A stretch of DNA of 64,000 nt from Streptomyces cynarae (GCF_025642135.1 NZ_CP106793.1:620001-684000); one strand, 5' to 3'. Positions 30,947 through 40,166 are shown, counted from the first letter of the stretch. The notes: generated by a model from the sequence alone, not told the origin. A program made the numbers and translations.

Positions 30947-31895
30947 AATGCGGCACCTTTCCGAGGGAACAAAGAGGAATGTCACGAGTGCTGTGTCATG
31001 GGTCACTTTGGAAATGCGCGCCCAAGAAATTGCCGACTAGCCCTACTTCGGGAGTCGGCATCCGTTTCGAGCATGAGCGTTAAATGGACATTTGCGCTGT
31101 GATGCAGACAACTTAGGTAGCCCTTGAAATGCGTGACACGGCACACACCGCTGAAATAGGGCTCTCAGAGCGGTTCCACAGGTTTTACCTGACTCACCGT
31201 CAGCCAGAAGGCTTCCTGGTCACTTCCGCCGGAGCCGGGCGACACCCCTGGCGGCACGGGCCACTCGACCACAGAGGCACGCCGCGACAGGGAAGAGACA
31301 TGCCGCGATCGGCAAGCTGTCCGACGCGACCGGGCGACAGGCGGGAACGCGATTGCTGTACTTCGCCGCTGCCATACGTTCCCGAGACACCAAAGGCTCC
31401 GGTCGATCCGGGGCTCGGTATCACCAGGCCGGTCACGGCCGGACGTGGCTTCAGGCGGAAAACGCAATCCAATGCGAGCCCTCGCGGATCCCCCCCTGGG
31501 TGCTTGTCGTCACCGGGAGCACCCTGCCGACGGCCGAGGCCCACACCCCCGAAGCCTGGTGCGGCCTGCGCTCGATCGCCGTCTGCAACACTGCGGAGTC
31601 ATCAACTGACGTGGCGTCAGATGGATTGCATCAGCGTGCCGATCCGCCCGTTGTCACGAGCGGCACGTAACCGTGATCACGGTGCCCTGTGTGGAAAAGC
31701 AGGATGGCCGTCACGAGGATGATCGCCGCCCCGCCGGTCATGAACCACACGCTCAGGGCGGAACGGCCACTCAGCCCGCCTCAGCGAGTCCGTCCGGCCC
31801 ACGGTGAAGGTCCTTGTAGCGGAAATGTCTTCGAATGGTGGCTCTCGTCGGAAGATGCCGCCGCTGCTGATGGAGTCCATAGCGCGGACGAGAGT
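30947..31895. other. Gene-poor region with one possible small membrane ORF
   Basis: These 949 bases have no convincing gene. About 31010-31160 is AT-richer than its surroundings and may hold the promoter of the type III PKS. On the minus strand 31741-31631 a 36-codon frame encodes a single hydrophobic helix (TGGAAIILVTAILLFHTGH). It lacks a ribosome site and could be a relic of a membrane protein. Confidence 0.35.
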
Positions 31896-32228
31896 TCATT
31901 CCGTCGGCGTGCCGATCCGAAGCCGGTTGCCGTCAGGATCGCGCAGCTCGATCTCACGTCCCCAGGGAGCGTCCCTCACCTGCACACCGAACTCGGAAGC
32001 AGTGGCATCGAGATCACGAAGGCGGAGGTAGACCAACGTGTCGGGGCGGGCATCGCCCTGGTGTTCCGACAAGAACAACCGCACCCTGCCCCGGGCGACT
32101 TCGACGAACGCGGGAAGTCGCGGTTCGAAGCGGTGCTCCCACTGCTTGACGAAGCCCAGTCGCTCGTACCACCGAACGGCGGCCGCGGCATCCACGACAT
32201 GAAGAATGGGAATGACTTCCTCGTCCAT
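31896..32228 (-). CDS. VOC (glyoxalase/bleomycin-resistance) family protein
   Basis: This 110-aa single-domain VOC protein has VIPILHVVDAAAAVRWYERLGF, VRLFLSEHQGD and GREIELRDPDGNRLRIG. The metal-ligand positions (His near residue 8, Glu in EIELRDPDGN) are as in bleomycin-resistance-type proteins, which bind or transform small ligands as dimers. ATG 32228 fits the family start. Its promoter must lie before the hairpin at 32323. Confidence 0.9.
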   Translation of the reverse strand: MDEEVIPILHVVDAAAAVRWYERLGFVKQWEHRFEPRLPAFVEVARGRVRLFLSEHQGDARPDTLVYLRLRDLDATASEFGVQVRDAPWGREIELRDPDGNRLRIGTPTE

Positions 32229-32322
32229 ACAGCCCATCGTCGCAGACCGTCCGACAGGGCGAACATTGCCTGCGGCACTGGAGCCGACGAGTTGGCAGAG
32301 ATGACTTCTGTGATTGTGCGGA

Positions 32323-32352
32323 GGGCGGCCAGGACTTCGGTCCTGGCCGCCC
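32323..32352. terminator. Strong hairpin, 13-bp perfect stem, TTCG loop
   Basis: GGGCGGCCAGGAC - TTCG - GTCCTGGCCGCCC. The cUUCGg tetraloop forms on the plus-strand RNA and CGAA on the minus-strand RNA. There is no plus-strand gene to its left. On the minus strand it would be the terminator for whatever lies to the right, which before the IS insertion was the P450 gene. Confidence 0.8.
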
Positions 32353-32435
32353 GAAAGTTCTCAGTGGGCGGTTCGTAAGGCGATGTCCGTTTCTGGCTGA
32401 GGTGGGAGCAAGGACGCTGGTGGAAGTTCTGCTGG

Positions 32436-32833
32436 CTATTGCTTCCTGGCGAAGTTGCCGGTGTCGGCCTCGGTGAGGATCCCGAGTTTGACCAGGCGTT
32501 TCAGCTTGGCGCGGGTGCCTTCGACGTTCTTCGGCAGCAGTTCGTGGCCGAGGGCTGCGCAGACGTCCTTGGCCCGTAGCGGCCCGGTCGCGTGGTTGAA
32601 GGTGGCGAGGATGCGGGGGTAGTCCGGGTGCTCGGCAGGTCCGGCGCGGACGCGGGGAGCCGGTCGGCGAGGCCGATGACGGTCTTGCGGGTGATCGTGA
32701 GGTGCTCCAGGTGCGTCTCGGCCTCCCGCAACCGGGTCTGCAGGTCGTCGATCTGTGCGCGGAGGTCGTCGGCCAGGGCCCGGGCGGCTTCTTCCTGGAG
32801 GTCCAGGGCATCGAGCAGGGGCCGGATGTTCAC
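32436..32833 (-). pseudogene. IS accessory ORF (coiled-coil/winged-helix), frameshifted
   Basis: GTG 32833 overlaps the transposase stop (GTGA). The frame reads NIRPLLDALDLQEEAARALA, DDLRAQIDDLQTRLREAETH (coiled coil), then continues in another frame after about 32638 as AEHPDYPRILATFNHATGPL, KLKRLVKLGILTEADTG, FARKQ-stop. Restoring one G in CC(G)GAGCAC rejoins them. Similar coupled ORFs accompany this IS type in Streptomyces; the role is presumably in transposition. Confidence 0.7.
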
Positions 32834-33678
32834 GCTGCCACCGCCTGCGCCGCGCGCCAGGAGGGGGCGCTCGCGCCGGTGAGGCGTCGGGTCATGACGT
32901 GGGTCATCGCCCAGTAGACGCGGGAGGCGGAGGAGGAGGGGCGGTGCTCGTAGTCGCGGACCAGGCGCCGGTGCAGTATCAGGATCCCGTAGGTCTGCTC
33001 GACCCTCCACCGCTTCGGCTGCGGCACGAACCCCTTGTCCTGCGGGTTGCGCGCGACGATCTCGACATCAATTCCCAGGCCGGCGCCATGCATGACGACC
33101 TGGTTCTTGAAGCCCTGGTCGACCAGGGCTTTGCGGACGGTTCCGCCGGCGTGCTCGGCGACCTGGTCCAGCAGGATGATGCCCGCGGCGTTGTCGTGGG
33201 TGTTCGCGGCGAGGACGACGACTGCGATGACCAGGCCGAGGACGTCCACGGCCAGGCCGCGTTTGCGGCCGGGCACCCGCTTGGCCGGATCGTGGCCACT
33301 CGTGGTGGCGGGGACCCCGGCGGCCACATGGACACTCTGGGTGTCCAGGACCACCAAGGTCGGGTCCTCTAATCGGCGGGCGCGTTCACGGACCTGGCAG
33401 CGCAGGAGTTCATGGATGACCTGGTCGGTTCCGTCGTCCCGCCAGGCGGCGAAGTAGTAGTACGTCGCGCTCTTCTGCGGCAGGTCGTGCGGGAGATAGG
33501 CCCACTGGCAGCCGGTTCGCCCCTGGTAGAGGATCGCGTTCACGATCTCCCGCATGTCGTAGACGCCCTGGTGGCCGCTGACCGAGCGGTGCCGGTCCTT
33601 CCACGCGGTGATCACCGGCTCGATCAACGACCACTGCTCGTCCGATAAGTCACTCGGGTACGGCTTGCGTTCACTCAC
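32830..33678 (-). CDS. IS5-family transposase (DDE)
   Basis: This 282-aa transposase looks intact. The N-terminal domain is SDLSDEQWSLIEPVI, YDMREIVNAILYQGRTGCQW. The DDE catalytic residues lie in TLVVLDTQSVHVAAG (D), ALVDQGFKNQVV (D) and KRWRVEQTYGILILHRRLVR (E). GTG 33678 is used (VSERKPYPSDL). It is coupled by a GTGA overlap to the accessory ORF. Intact DDE residues mean the element could still move if the accessory protein is dispensable. Confidence 0.93.
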   Translation of the reverse strand: MSERKPYPSDLSDEQWSLIEPVITAWKDRHRSVSGHQGVYDMREIVNAILYQGRTGCQWAYLPHDLPQKSATYYYFAAWRDDGTDQVIHELLRCQVRERARRLEDPTLVVLDTQSVHVAAGVPATTSGHDPAKRVPGRKRGLAVDVLGLVIAVVVLAANTHDNAAGIILLDQVAEHAGGTVRKALVDQGFKNQVVMHGAGLGIDVEIVARNPQDKGFVPQPKRWRVEQTYGILILHRRLVRDYEHRPSSSASRVYWAMTHVMTRRLTGASAPSWRAAQAVAA

Positions 33679-33795
33679 CCGAACACATCACCAGATCAAC
33701 AACCGTGGGCCGGCGGATTCCGCCCCGCCGCCACACCATCAGGCGACAGCAAATCCACTCAAAGACTCACGAACCAGCCACTCAGAGTTCCCCGG

Positions 33796-34628
33796 TCACC
33801 AGGTGACGTGAAGTTCGTGGGCGCCGTAGATAACGGCGTCGTACTTGAACGGGACCTGGTCCAGCTCGGTCGCCGGACGGAGAGTCGGGATGCGGCGCAA
33901 CAGGGTCGGGTAGATCACCTGCAGTTCCCTCCGGGCCAGCGGCTGGCCGATGCAGTGGTGGTTGCCCGCGCCGAAGGCCTGGTGCCGGCGGGCGTCGCGG
34001 GTGATGTCCAGTCGGCCCGGGTCGGGGAAGACGGAGGCGTCCCGGTCGGCGAGTTCGCCGAGCATGATGACGCCCTCGCCCTGGCGGATGGTGCGCCCGG
34101 CGAGCTCGATGTCCTCCAGCGCGGTGCGGCGGCGCCCGAGGTGGGCGATGGTCAGGAAGCGCAGCAGCTCCAAGCATGCCGAAACCCGTGTAGGGCTCGA
34201 AGCGGAGTACTTCCTCCACGGTCCGGGACGCCGAGCATGTCGCAGATGACGTACACCGCCAGCGGGAAGGCCAGGTGCCGCACCAGGTCGGCCGGTTGGC
34301 CGTGCTCAAGCATGCCGTCGATGAGCCGGTCGGCCGTCGCCTCGATCTTGGGCACCAGCGCCTGCATGCGCTTGGCGGTGAACCACTTTCCCACCATCCG
34401 CCGCCAGCGCTGCTGTCCCTCGGCGTTGAGCGCCCTGGCCATCGGGCTGTCGAAGATGCTGCCCGCCTCACTGGCGGTGATCCGGGCCGCGTCCGGCCGG
34501 GCCAGACCCTCCCGGCTCAGGCGCGGGTCGGAGAGCGCGTGCTTGACGTCCTCGTAGCGGGTGAGCAGGGTCGCGCGGTCGCCGCTGCGACCACGGCCGA
34601 TCGACAGCCGCCCGCCACGCCGTTGCAC
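33796..34628 (-). pseudogene. Cytochrome P450 with internal deletion and frameshifts
   Basis: The C-terminal third is good P450: ELLRFLTIAHLGRRRTALED (K-helix ExxR), ADRDASVFPDPGRLDITRD, heme loop FGAGNHHCIGQPLARRELQV. The N-terminal part has TLLTRYEDVKHALSDPRLSR and AVYVICDMLGVPDR. About 150 residues between them, including the oxygen-binding I helix (AGxxT), are missing. The junction holds an extra K-helix-like piece in a third frame (VEEVLRFEPYTGFGML, about 34180-34230), as if two P450 genes recombined. The usual first 50 residues are also absent. It cannot encode a working enzyme. Confidence 0.88.
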
Positions 34629-34768
34629 ACGATCATTGCGGGACAGCTCTTGGTTCAGGCCGTGTCTCTTCGATCATCAGCCGCCTTCCCGAGTCCCCGA
34701 TCCCGCACCACGCGAGCCGGTCGGAAACCGGGTGCGGACTGTCCGTGCCGTGGTGTGTGATCGGGGGT

Positions 34769-35671
34769 ATGGCGATTGAGCTGGGCAAGCCGGGCGTCGA
34801 CGGGCTGAGCGAGGCAGTGGGCGTACTGCGGGAGTGGCAGTACGACGGGACGCCGATGCAACTGCATCCGGGGGACCTGGGCTGGTTCTGGCGGTCAGGT
34901 GCGGAAGCGACTGCCGCGGCGGTCAGGACGTGGAGCCGGGACGGACAGATTCTCGCCGTGGGACTGTTGGACGGTCCCGGGCTGTTGCGGCTGACTGTCG
35001 CGCCGGACGCCCATCGGGACGCGGAGCTGGCGCAGCAGCTGGTCGAAGACGTGACCGAGCCGGAACGCGGCGTGCTGCGTGCGGGGAAGGCGAACATCGA
35101 GGCGCCGATGGGTGCACTGATCCAAGATCTGCTGTCGGAGGACGGCTGGAACGCCGACGAGCCGTGGACGCCGCTGCGACGCGACCTCACGGAGCCGGTG
35201 GAGGACCCAGGAGTGCGGATCGAGGTGGTCGGGCCGGAGAAGGCGCACGTATTCGCCGCCGTACATCGCGCAGCGTTCAACGGGTCCAGGTTCACGGACG
35301 AGGGCTGGCACGCGATGGCGGCCGGATCGCCGTACATCGACGCCCGGTCTCTGATCGCGTACGACCACCGGGGCAACGCGGTGGCGACGGTGACGGCGTG
35401 GTCGGCCGGTCCGGGTAGGCCCGGGTTGCTCGAACCGATGGGCGTGCACCCGGAACATCGCGGTCACGGTTATGGCAAGGCGATCACCGTCGCCGCGGCA
35501 GTCGCACTCCAGGAGTTGGGCTCGTCGAGCGCGATCGTCTGTACCCCGAGCTCCAATGTCGGCGCCGTCGCCACCTATAGGTCAGCCGGCTTTCAGCAAC
35601 GCCCCGAGGTCCGGGACAAGTACCGGGACGCCCAGTGCCTTGACTCCTCGATCACGAGCGGAGCCAGATGA
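34769..35671 (+). CDS. Tandem-GNAT N-acetyltransferase
   Basis: This 300-aa protein has two GNAT-like halves. The second is canonical, with GLLEPMGVHPEHRGHGYGKAI (acetyl-CoA loop) and VGAVATYRSAGFQ; the first (residues 1-140) is degenerate. This architecture is common in actinomycete GNATs. The substrate is unknown. ATG 34769 has a weak GGGGG ribosome site. It reads away from the P450 remnant and may have shared its promoter region. Confidence 0.85.
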   Translation: MAIELGKPGVDGLSEAVGVLREWQYDGTPMQLHPGDLGWFWRSGAEATAAAVRTWSRDGQILAVGLLDGPGLLRLTVAPDAHRDAELAQQLVEDVTEPERGVLRAGKANIEAPMGALIQDLLSEDGWNADEPWTPLRRDLTEPVEDPGVRIEVVGPEKAHVFAAVHRAAFNGSRFTDEGWHAMAAGSPYIDARSLIAYDHRGNAVATVTAWSAGPGRPGLLEPMGVHPEHRGHGYGKAITVAAAVALQELGSSSAIVCTPSSNVGAVATYRSAGFQQRPEVRDKYRDAQCLDSSITSGAR

Positions 35672-36384
35672 GGAGTGCGACAGGTGTGACGGCAAAACGT
35701 TCGGGAGGTTGCGGCGCTCACAGCCAGCGCCGGAGCCGAGAAATGATCCCATTGATCACCTGCCTGTGATCACGCCACCGGCCGCACCGAGCTCAGATCC
35801 CCCTGCTGAGCATGATCAGAACGACGAATCAACGAATCACTGATCGAAGAGACGCACTCTGGACTAGTTGCTCGTACTTCGATGACGCGGGCACCATCTC
35901 GGCGACAAAGCGAGTGAAGACGCACTCACTCTCCGGTCAAGTCGTCACAGAATAGTGCGGGCCTGACTTCTCCCGTTGCGCACGGATGCCACTGCCCGGT
36001 ATCACGCGGGCGGCTTTTTCACCTCGCGCCCCTCCACTTCAGGAAGCAATGCGACATTCATCACGCATTGAAATTGTTAAGCAGGGCGACCGAGGCCTTT
36101 ATGGTGGTCGGACATCAGGCGCAAAACGGATGTACTGGCCGCCATCGGGACCAGGGATCCGCGGCGGGCGATGGAGCCCGCCCCGTGAACGACCCCCGGA
36201 GCACTCGGGGCGACCGGTAACCCCCGGGCACTGATGCGCAGGGACGCAGATCTCCAGCGGACCCTGCCGGTGGACGCAGGCGCGCCGTCGGCCCGGCGGC
36301 GCGCCTGCGTCCAGCCCTGCGCGCGTCCGCGTGACCAGTACCAGCACCGATTCGGGCACCTAGTGGTGCCCAGGAGGAAGATCT
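35672..36384. other. 713-bp region without a recognisable gene
   Basis: No frame here combines a start, a ribosome site and protein-like composition. The stretch 35830-36080 is less GC-rich than average. The last 20 bases carry the ribosome site of the next gene. Confidence 0.45.
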
Positions 36385-37326
36385 GTGGCATTGGCCAGAC
36401 TCAAAGGGGCGACGGCAGCCGCCCTCACGGCGGCGATCGCGGGAACCGTGCTCACGGCGTGCGGGCCGCACACCGGCGGCCACACACCTCAGAGCTCTCC
36501 CAGCAGCGCGACTCCCTCGACGAAGCCCTCCTCCCCCAGGGCGCACTCGTCGTCCCAGGCGCCGTCGCCCTCGTCCGCTTCCCCGTCCGCGTCGGCATCC
36601 GGCCGCGCGGCAGGAGGAACGCAGTCCGACCGCCACGGGGGCGCCACCGCGAATCCGTCCGGGCCCGCTTCGCAGTCCGGCTCGGCGAACGCCTTCAGGC
36701 GGCTGCCGAGCACCCCGACGGGCTCCGACGTGCTGGTCGGCCACGGGGTGGAGGGCACCGGCAAGTCCGTAGCGCTCACCTTCGACGACGGACCGGACCC
36801 GCGGTGGACCCCGCAGGTGCTGGCGCTCCTCGCCCAGCACCACGCGAAGGCCACCTTCTGCGAGGTCGGGCCGCTCGCCCAGAGCCACCCGTACCTGACC
36901 AAGGCGATCGTCGCGGCCGGGAACCGGCTGTGCGACCACTCCGTCCACCATGACGAGCAGCAGAGCCGCAAGCCGGTCGAGTACAACGTCCACGAGATCG
37001 TGGACGCCAAGCGTGAGATAACCAACGCCGCGGGAGACGGCGCGAAGCTGATGTACTACCGGGCGCCCGGCGGGGACTGGAGCCCGACGATCCGGGCGAT
37101 AGCCGGCGCCAACCACCTGCAGCCGCTCGGCTGGAGCGACGACGCCAACGACTGGCGGCGCCCGGGCGTGGACGGCATCCTGCGCAACATCAACCACGAC
37201 TTGCGCCCCGGCGCGATCATCCTCATGCACGACGGCGGCGGTGACCGTTCGCAGACGGTGCAGGCGCTCGCCCGACTCCTCAACCAGCTGGACGCTCAGG
37301 GCTACAACTACGGCTTCCCGGCCTGA
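36385..37326 (+). CDS. Polysaccharide deacetylase lipoprotein (NodB/CE4)
   Basis: This 313-aa surface lipoprotein has signal LTAAIAGTVLTAC with lipobox L-T-A-C, a long Ser/Pro stalk (about 30-110), then a NodB domain. The CE4 motifs are complete: ALTFDDGPD, DHSVHHDE (metal His pair), YYRAPGGDWS, LGWSDDANDW and IILMHDGGG. It should N-deacetylate cell-wall peptidoglycan or chitin-type oligomers on the outer membrane face, using a divalent metal. GTG 36385 is fixed by AGGAGGAAG seven bases upstream. It is monocistronic. Confidence 0.95.
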   Translation: MALARLKGATAAALTAAIAGTVLTACGPHTGGHTPQSSPSSATPSTKPSSPRAHSSSQAPSPSSASPSASASGRAAGGTQSDRHGGATANPSGPASQSGSANAFRRLPSTPTGSDVLVGHGVEGTGKSVALTFDDGPDPRWTPQVLALLAQHHAKATFCEVGPLAQSHPYLTKAIVAAGNRLCDHSVHHDEQQSRKPVEYNVHEIVDAKREITNAAGDGAKLMYYRAPGGDWSPTIRAIAGANHLQPLGWSDDANDWRRPGVDGILRNINHDLRPGAIILMHDGGGDRSQTVQALARLLNQLDAQGYNYGFPA

Positions 37327-37650
37327 GCTTGTCCTTCAAACCTGGCTCAGGTCCGCCTCGTTGCCGATGCCACCAGCCACGGGCAGCATGGCGGTCGCCC
37401 GGCGCGCCCGACCGGTGCGGTCAGTCCAGGTCGGTGGTGTCGGCCGCGGCCGAAGGGCCGGTCGCGTGACCAGTGCTCAGGTCGCCGAAGCGGTATTGGC
37501 GTTCGGCGCCGCGCTTGCCGACCGAGCTGGGGAAGGTCGAATCGTTGTGGTGGGGGCTGTGCCCCCGTTCGCCATGCACTTCCGATCCGCCACCGTGAAC
37601 CCCCTCGACGCGATGCGGGGCGGTTCGGACATCGCGCACGGTGCTGTAGT
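37327..37650. other. Intergenic region between deacetylase and EamA gene
   Basis: On the plus strand about 37466-37640, a frame (AEAVLAFGAALADRAGEGRI) looks weakly protein-like but has no ribosome site or recognised family. I would not call a gene. Confidence 0.3.
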
Positions 37651-38673
37651 TCAGCCGGTGCCGACCTTCTCCGGGCCATGGCCTGGGTCGGCCAAGCCGG
37701 ATACCTCTGCGCCGGTGCTCTGGTCCGTCGTGAGCCCGCGCGGTCGATGAGTCGTCCGGGTGGGCGTGGTGAGCACGGCCAGGCAGCCGACGACCAAGGC
37801 GATGCCGGCCCACCCCACAAGGGGCAGGCGTTCACCGACGACGAGTACGGCCAGGACGGCCGCGACAGCGGGTTCGAGCAGGGAGAGGGTGGTCGCGGTG
37901 CTCGCCGGAACGTGCGCCAGGCCCCAGCCGAACAGGAAGTACCCGAGGAACATGGGCACCAGGGCCATGTAGGCGCCGACGGCCGCGTTCGACCAGGAGG
38001 CAAGGAGCGGGGCGCCGGTGGCCAGCAGCACCGGCATCAGCAGCAGCCCGCCCAGCCCGAAAACGGTTCCCATGGCCGCGCCGGAGGTGACACCGCGGCT
38101 GATCAGGCGGTGTGCCGCCCAGGAGTACAGGGCGTAGGTGAGCCCGGCGACCAGGCCGAGTCCCACCCCGAGCACGGTCTCCCCTGCGGAGCGGGCACCG
38201 GGCCCGGAGTGAGCGTCGGCGGCTTCGGCTGTGCACAGCAGCACCGTCCCGGACAGGCCCAGAGCGGCCCCGGCCATCCAGCGGTGCGTGAGGCGGCGCC
38301 CGTCGACGACGCGCTCGATCAGGGCCGAGGCGAGCGGGGCCGAGCCGATCGACACCACGGTGCCGACGGCGACCCCGGCCAGGTGCATGGAGGTGTAGAA
38401 GGCCAGAGGGTAGGCCCCCACCGACAGTGCACCGAGCAGCGCCACACCCCTGTGCGCGCGCAGCCTAGGGGCCTCCCGGCGGATGCTGGGGGCGGCGATC
38501 AGGGCCTGGAGCAGCCCGCCCAGCCCCATGGCGACAGCCCCGATCGCGAGCGGTCCCACCGCTGGGGCGAAGGTCGCGGCGGTGCCCGTGGTGCCCCACA
38601 GCACCGACGCCATCAGCACGCACGTCGCGCCCACGCCGACCGAGTCTGCCGCGTGTGCTGCGGGCCGCGTCAC
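37651..38673 (-). CDS. EamA/DMT-family transporter
   Basis: This 340-aa inner-membrane protein has ten predicted helices in two EamA repeats. In the first: CVLMASVLWGTTGTAATFAP, GVAVGTVVSIGSAPLASALI. In the second: LVAGLTYALYSWAAHRLISR, LVPMFLGYFLFGWGLAHVPA, LSLLEPAVAAVLAVLVVGER. These are typical of drug/metabolite exporters. The C-terminal 35 residues are polar. GTG 38673 overlaps the upstream TetR stop (GTGA), so it is co-translated with its likely repressor. Confidence 0.92.
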   Translation of the reverse strand: MTRPAAHAADSVGVGATCVLMASVLWGTTGTAATFAPAVGPLAIGAVAMGLGGLLQALIAAPSIRREAPRLRAHRGVALLGALSVGAYPLAFYTSMHLAGVAVGTVVSIGSAPLASALIERVVDGRRLTHRWMAGAALGLSGTVLLCTAEAADAHSGPGARSAGETVLGVGLGLVAGLTYALYSWAAHRLISRGVTSGAAMGTVFGLGGLLLMPVLLATGAPLLASWSNAAVGAYMALVPMFLGYFLFGWGLAHVPASTATTLSLLEPAVAAVLAVLVVGERLPLVGWAGIALVVGCLAVLTTPTRTTHRPRGLTTDQSTGAEVSGLADPGHGPEKVGTG

Positions 38674-39278
38674 AGCCGGTCCAGCAGGTCGGCCGCCATC
38701 GCCCGGGCATGCTCCAGACGCGTACCCGCGCCTTCCAGGCCGGCGCGCGCCATCGCGCCTTCCAGCAGGAACGACAGATGCTCCGCCACCGCGCGCACCT
38801 CCTCCGGCCGTCCGGGCAGCATCTCCTCGAGATGCCCGGCGAGCAGGTCCTCGACCTCCTCCTTGTGCCGCCGCACCACGTCCCGGCCCTCATCCCCGGC
38901 GGGCAGCTCGGCGGCCGCGTTCAGCAGGCCACAGCCCCGGAAACCGCGCTCGTACGCGAAGGCCGCGTGATCGGCGTAGGCGTCGAATACGGCCAGCACG
39001 CCGCCGCGACCACCCTGGGCCTCCCCCAGCCTCCGCCGGTACAGACCCAACCACTCCTCATGCCGTGCATCGAGGTAGGCCATCACCAGATCGGCCTTGC
39101 AGGAGAAGTTGTTGTACAGGCTCATCTTCGCCACACCCGCCTCGGCGGTGATCGTGTCGATCCCTGTCGCCGCCACACCGTCCGCGTAGAAGCGGCGCGC
39201 CGCGGCAGCGAGCAGCTTCTCGCGCGCCGCCCCCCGCCGCCTGCCGGGGCGCTCTGCCGCCGTTCCGGTCTCGCTCAT
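38670..39278 (-). CDS. TetR-family repressor of the EamA operon
   Basis: About 202 residues. HTH: LLAAAARRFYADGVAATGID, AGVAKMSLYNNFSCKADLVM; the C domain contains GCGLLNAAAELP. This is the AcrR subgroup related to the regulator at 21826-22428. ATG 39278 (GTG at 39281 is possible) follows GAGGGAG. It is the first gene of a two-gene operon with the transporter, with a 20-bp palindrome just upstream, so autoregulation is likely. Confidence 0.92.
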   Translation of the reverse strand: MSETGTAAERPGRRRGAAREKLLAAAARRFYADGVAATGIDTITAEAGVAKMSLYNNFSCKADLVMAYLDARHEEWLGLYRRRLGEAQGGRGGVLAVFDAYADHAAFAYERGFRGCGLLNAAAELPAGDEGRDVVRRHKEEVEDLLAGHLEEMLPGRPEEVRAVAEHLSFLLEGAMARAGLEGAGTRLEHARAMAADLLDRL

Positions 39279-39296
39279 CACACTCCCTCTCCGTAC

Positions 39297-39316
39297 TAGG
39301 TAGGTCAGTCTACCTA
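39297..39316. promoter_or_regulatory. TetR operator palindrome
   Basis: TAGGTAGGTCAGTCTACCTA has seven-base perfect arms (TAGGTAG/CTACCTA) around a six-base centre, 18 bases upstream of the tetR start. Confidence 0.75.
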
Positions 39317-39355
39317 AAAAGTAGGGGGTGGCCGCCCGCGGGCGCCGACTCGGCC

Positions 39356-39428
39356 ACGCGGGCAGGGGCGGTCGTCGGCTACGCGGGCAGGGGCGGTCGT
39401 CGGTTACGCGGGCAGGGGGCGGTCGTCG
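39356..39428. repeat. Three tandem copies of a 24-25 bp unit
   Basis: ACGCGGGCAGGGGCGGTCGT followed by CGGCT or CGGTT occurs three times in direct succession. The third copy encodes the last residues and stop codon of the Lrp/AsnC remnant, so the other two look like downstream duplications of a gene end. Confidence 0.7.
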
Positions 39429-39590
39429 ACCACGTTCTTCATCACGAGGGTGGAGGTCAGGCGCTGGACGCCGGGCAGTCGGGCGAGCTGCTGGTCGTAG
39501 AGGCGCTGGTAGGCGGCGAGGTCGGTGGTGGCGACCCGCAGGAGGTAGTCGGGTTCGCCGAACAGGCGCTGGGCCTTCGCGATCTCGGCG
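39404..39590 (-). pseudogene. Lrp/AsnC-family regulator, C-terminal remnant
   Basis: The minus strand reads AEIAKAQRLFGEPDYLLRVA, AYQRLYDQQLARLPGVQRLT, STLVMKNVVDDRPLPA-stop. This is the ligand-binding RAM domain end of an Lrp/AsnC protein that normally sits divergent from a LysE exporter. The DNA-binding half is missing: similarity stops at about 39590, where the lysE remnant begins on the other strand. Confidence 0.85.
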
Positions 39591-40119
39591 GGCCTGCGGG
39601 AGCGCTCGGTCCTGCCGGCGGTGGCCGGCCTGATCGCCGGATACGCGGGCTACACGCTCCTCGCGGTCGCGGGCCTGGTGGTGATAGTGGCGAGTTCGCC
39701 GGCCGTGCTCACCGCGCTGACCGTCGCCGGTGCCGGCTACCTGGTGTGGCTGGGCTGGAGCGTGCTGAGGCAGCCGGCCACTCTGGCGGCCTCCGAGGAG
39801 TCGGCCGGCTCCTCACGAATGCAGGTCATGCTCAAGGGAGCCGGCATCAGCGGCCTGAACCCGAAGGCGCTGCTGCTGTACTTCTCGCTGTTCCCGCAAT
39901 TCATCGACACCACCTTGCGGTTGGCCCGTCGCCGCACAGACCGGACTGTTCGGCACCCTGCACATGACGGCCTGCACGGCGGCCTACCTCACCGTCGGCC
40001 TCCTCGCCCGCACCGTCCTGAAGACCAGGCCTTCCGCGGCCCGGGCGATCACCCGCGCCTCCGGTGCCATGATGATCATCATCGGCGCTGTCCTGCTCGT
40101 GGAACGCCTGGCTGCCTGA
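39591..40119 (+). pseudogene. LysE/RhtB exporter, 5'-truncated and frameshifted
   Basis: GLRERSVLPAVAGLIAGYAG, TVAGAGYLVWLGWSVLRQPA, GISGLNPKALLLYFSLFPQF are LysE/RhtB helices. After about 39918 the protein continues in another frame (WPVAAQTGLFGTLHMTACTA, MMIIIGAVLLVERLAA-stop at 40119), consistent with one extra base. The first 30 or so residues and the promoter are missing because the sequence runs directly into the lrp remnant. It is an amino-acid exporter gene that has lost function. Confidence 0.85.
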
Positions 40120-40166
40120 CCGGCCTGCTCGCTCCATCCGATACCGACATGAAGGAGGACCGTCTC

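Larger units (their letters stand above)
32360..33785. mobile_element. IS5-type insertion sequence, about 1.43 kb
   Basis: The imperfect terminal inverted repeats start CTCAGTGGGCGGTTCGTAAG on the left; the right end reads CTGAGTGGCTGGTTCGTGAG on the reverse strand (16 of 20 identical). AGTT flanks both ends (32356-32359 and 33786-33789), consistent with a 4-bp target duplication. It contains a transposase and a coupled accessory ORF, both on the minus strand. The end positions are by eye and could move by a few bases. Confidence 0.8.

Noticed and set aside
31129..31722. A 197-codon plus-strand frame in the gap after the type III PKS
   Set aside because: Proline/arginine-rich, no ribosome site, no family resemblance and weak codon bias.
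32323..32352. The hairpin as a CRISPR-like or REP repeat
   Set aside because: Only one copy is in the window, and its position fits a terminator.
39356..39428. Tandem repeat as a CRISPR array
   Set aside because: The three copies are directly adjacent with no spacers.
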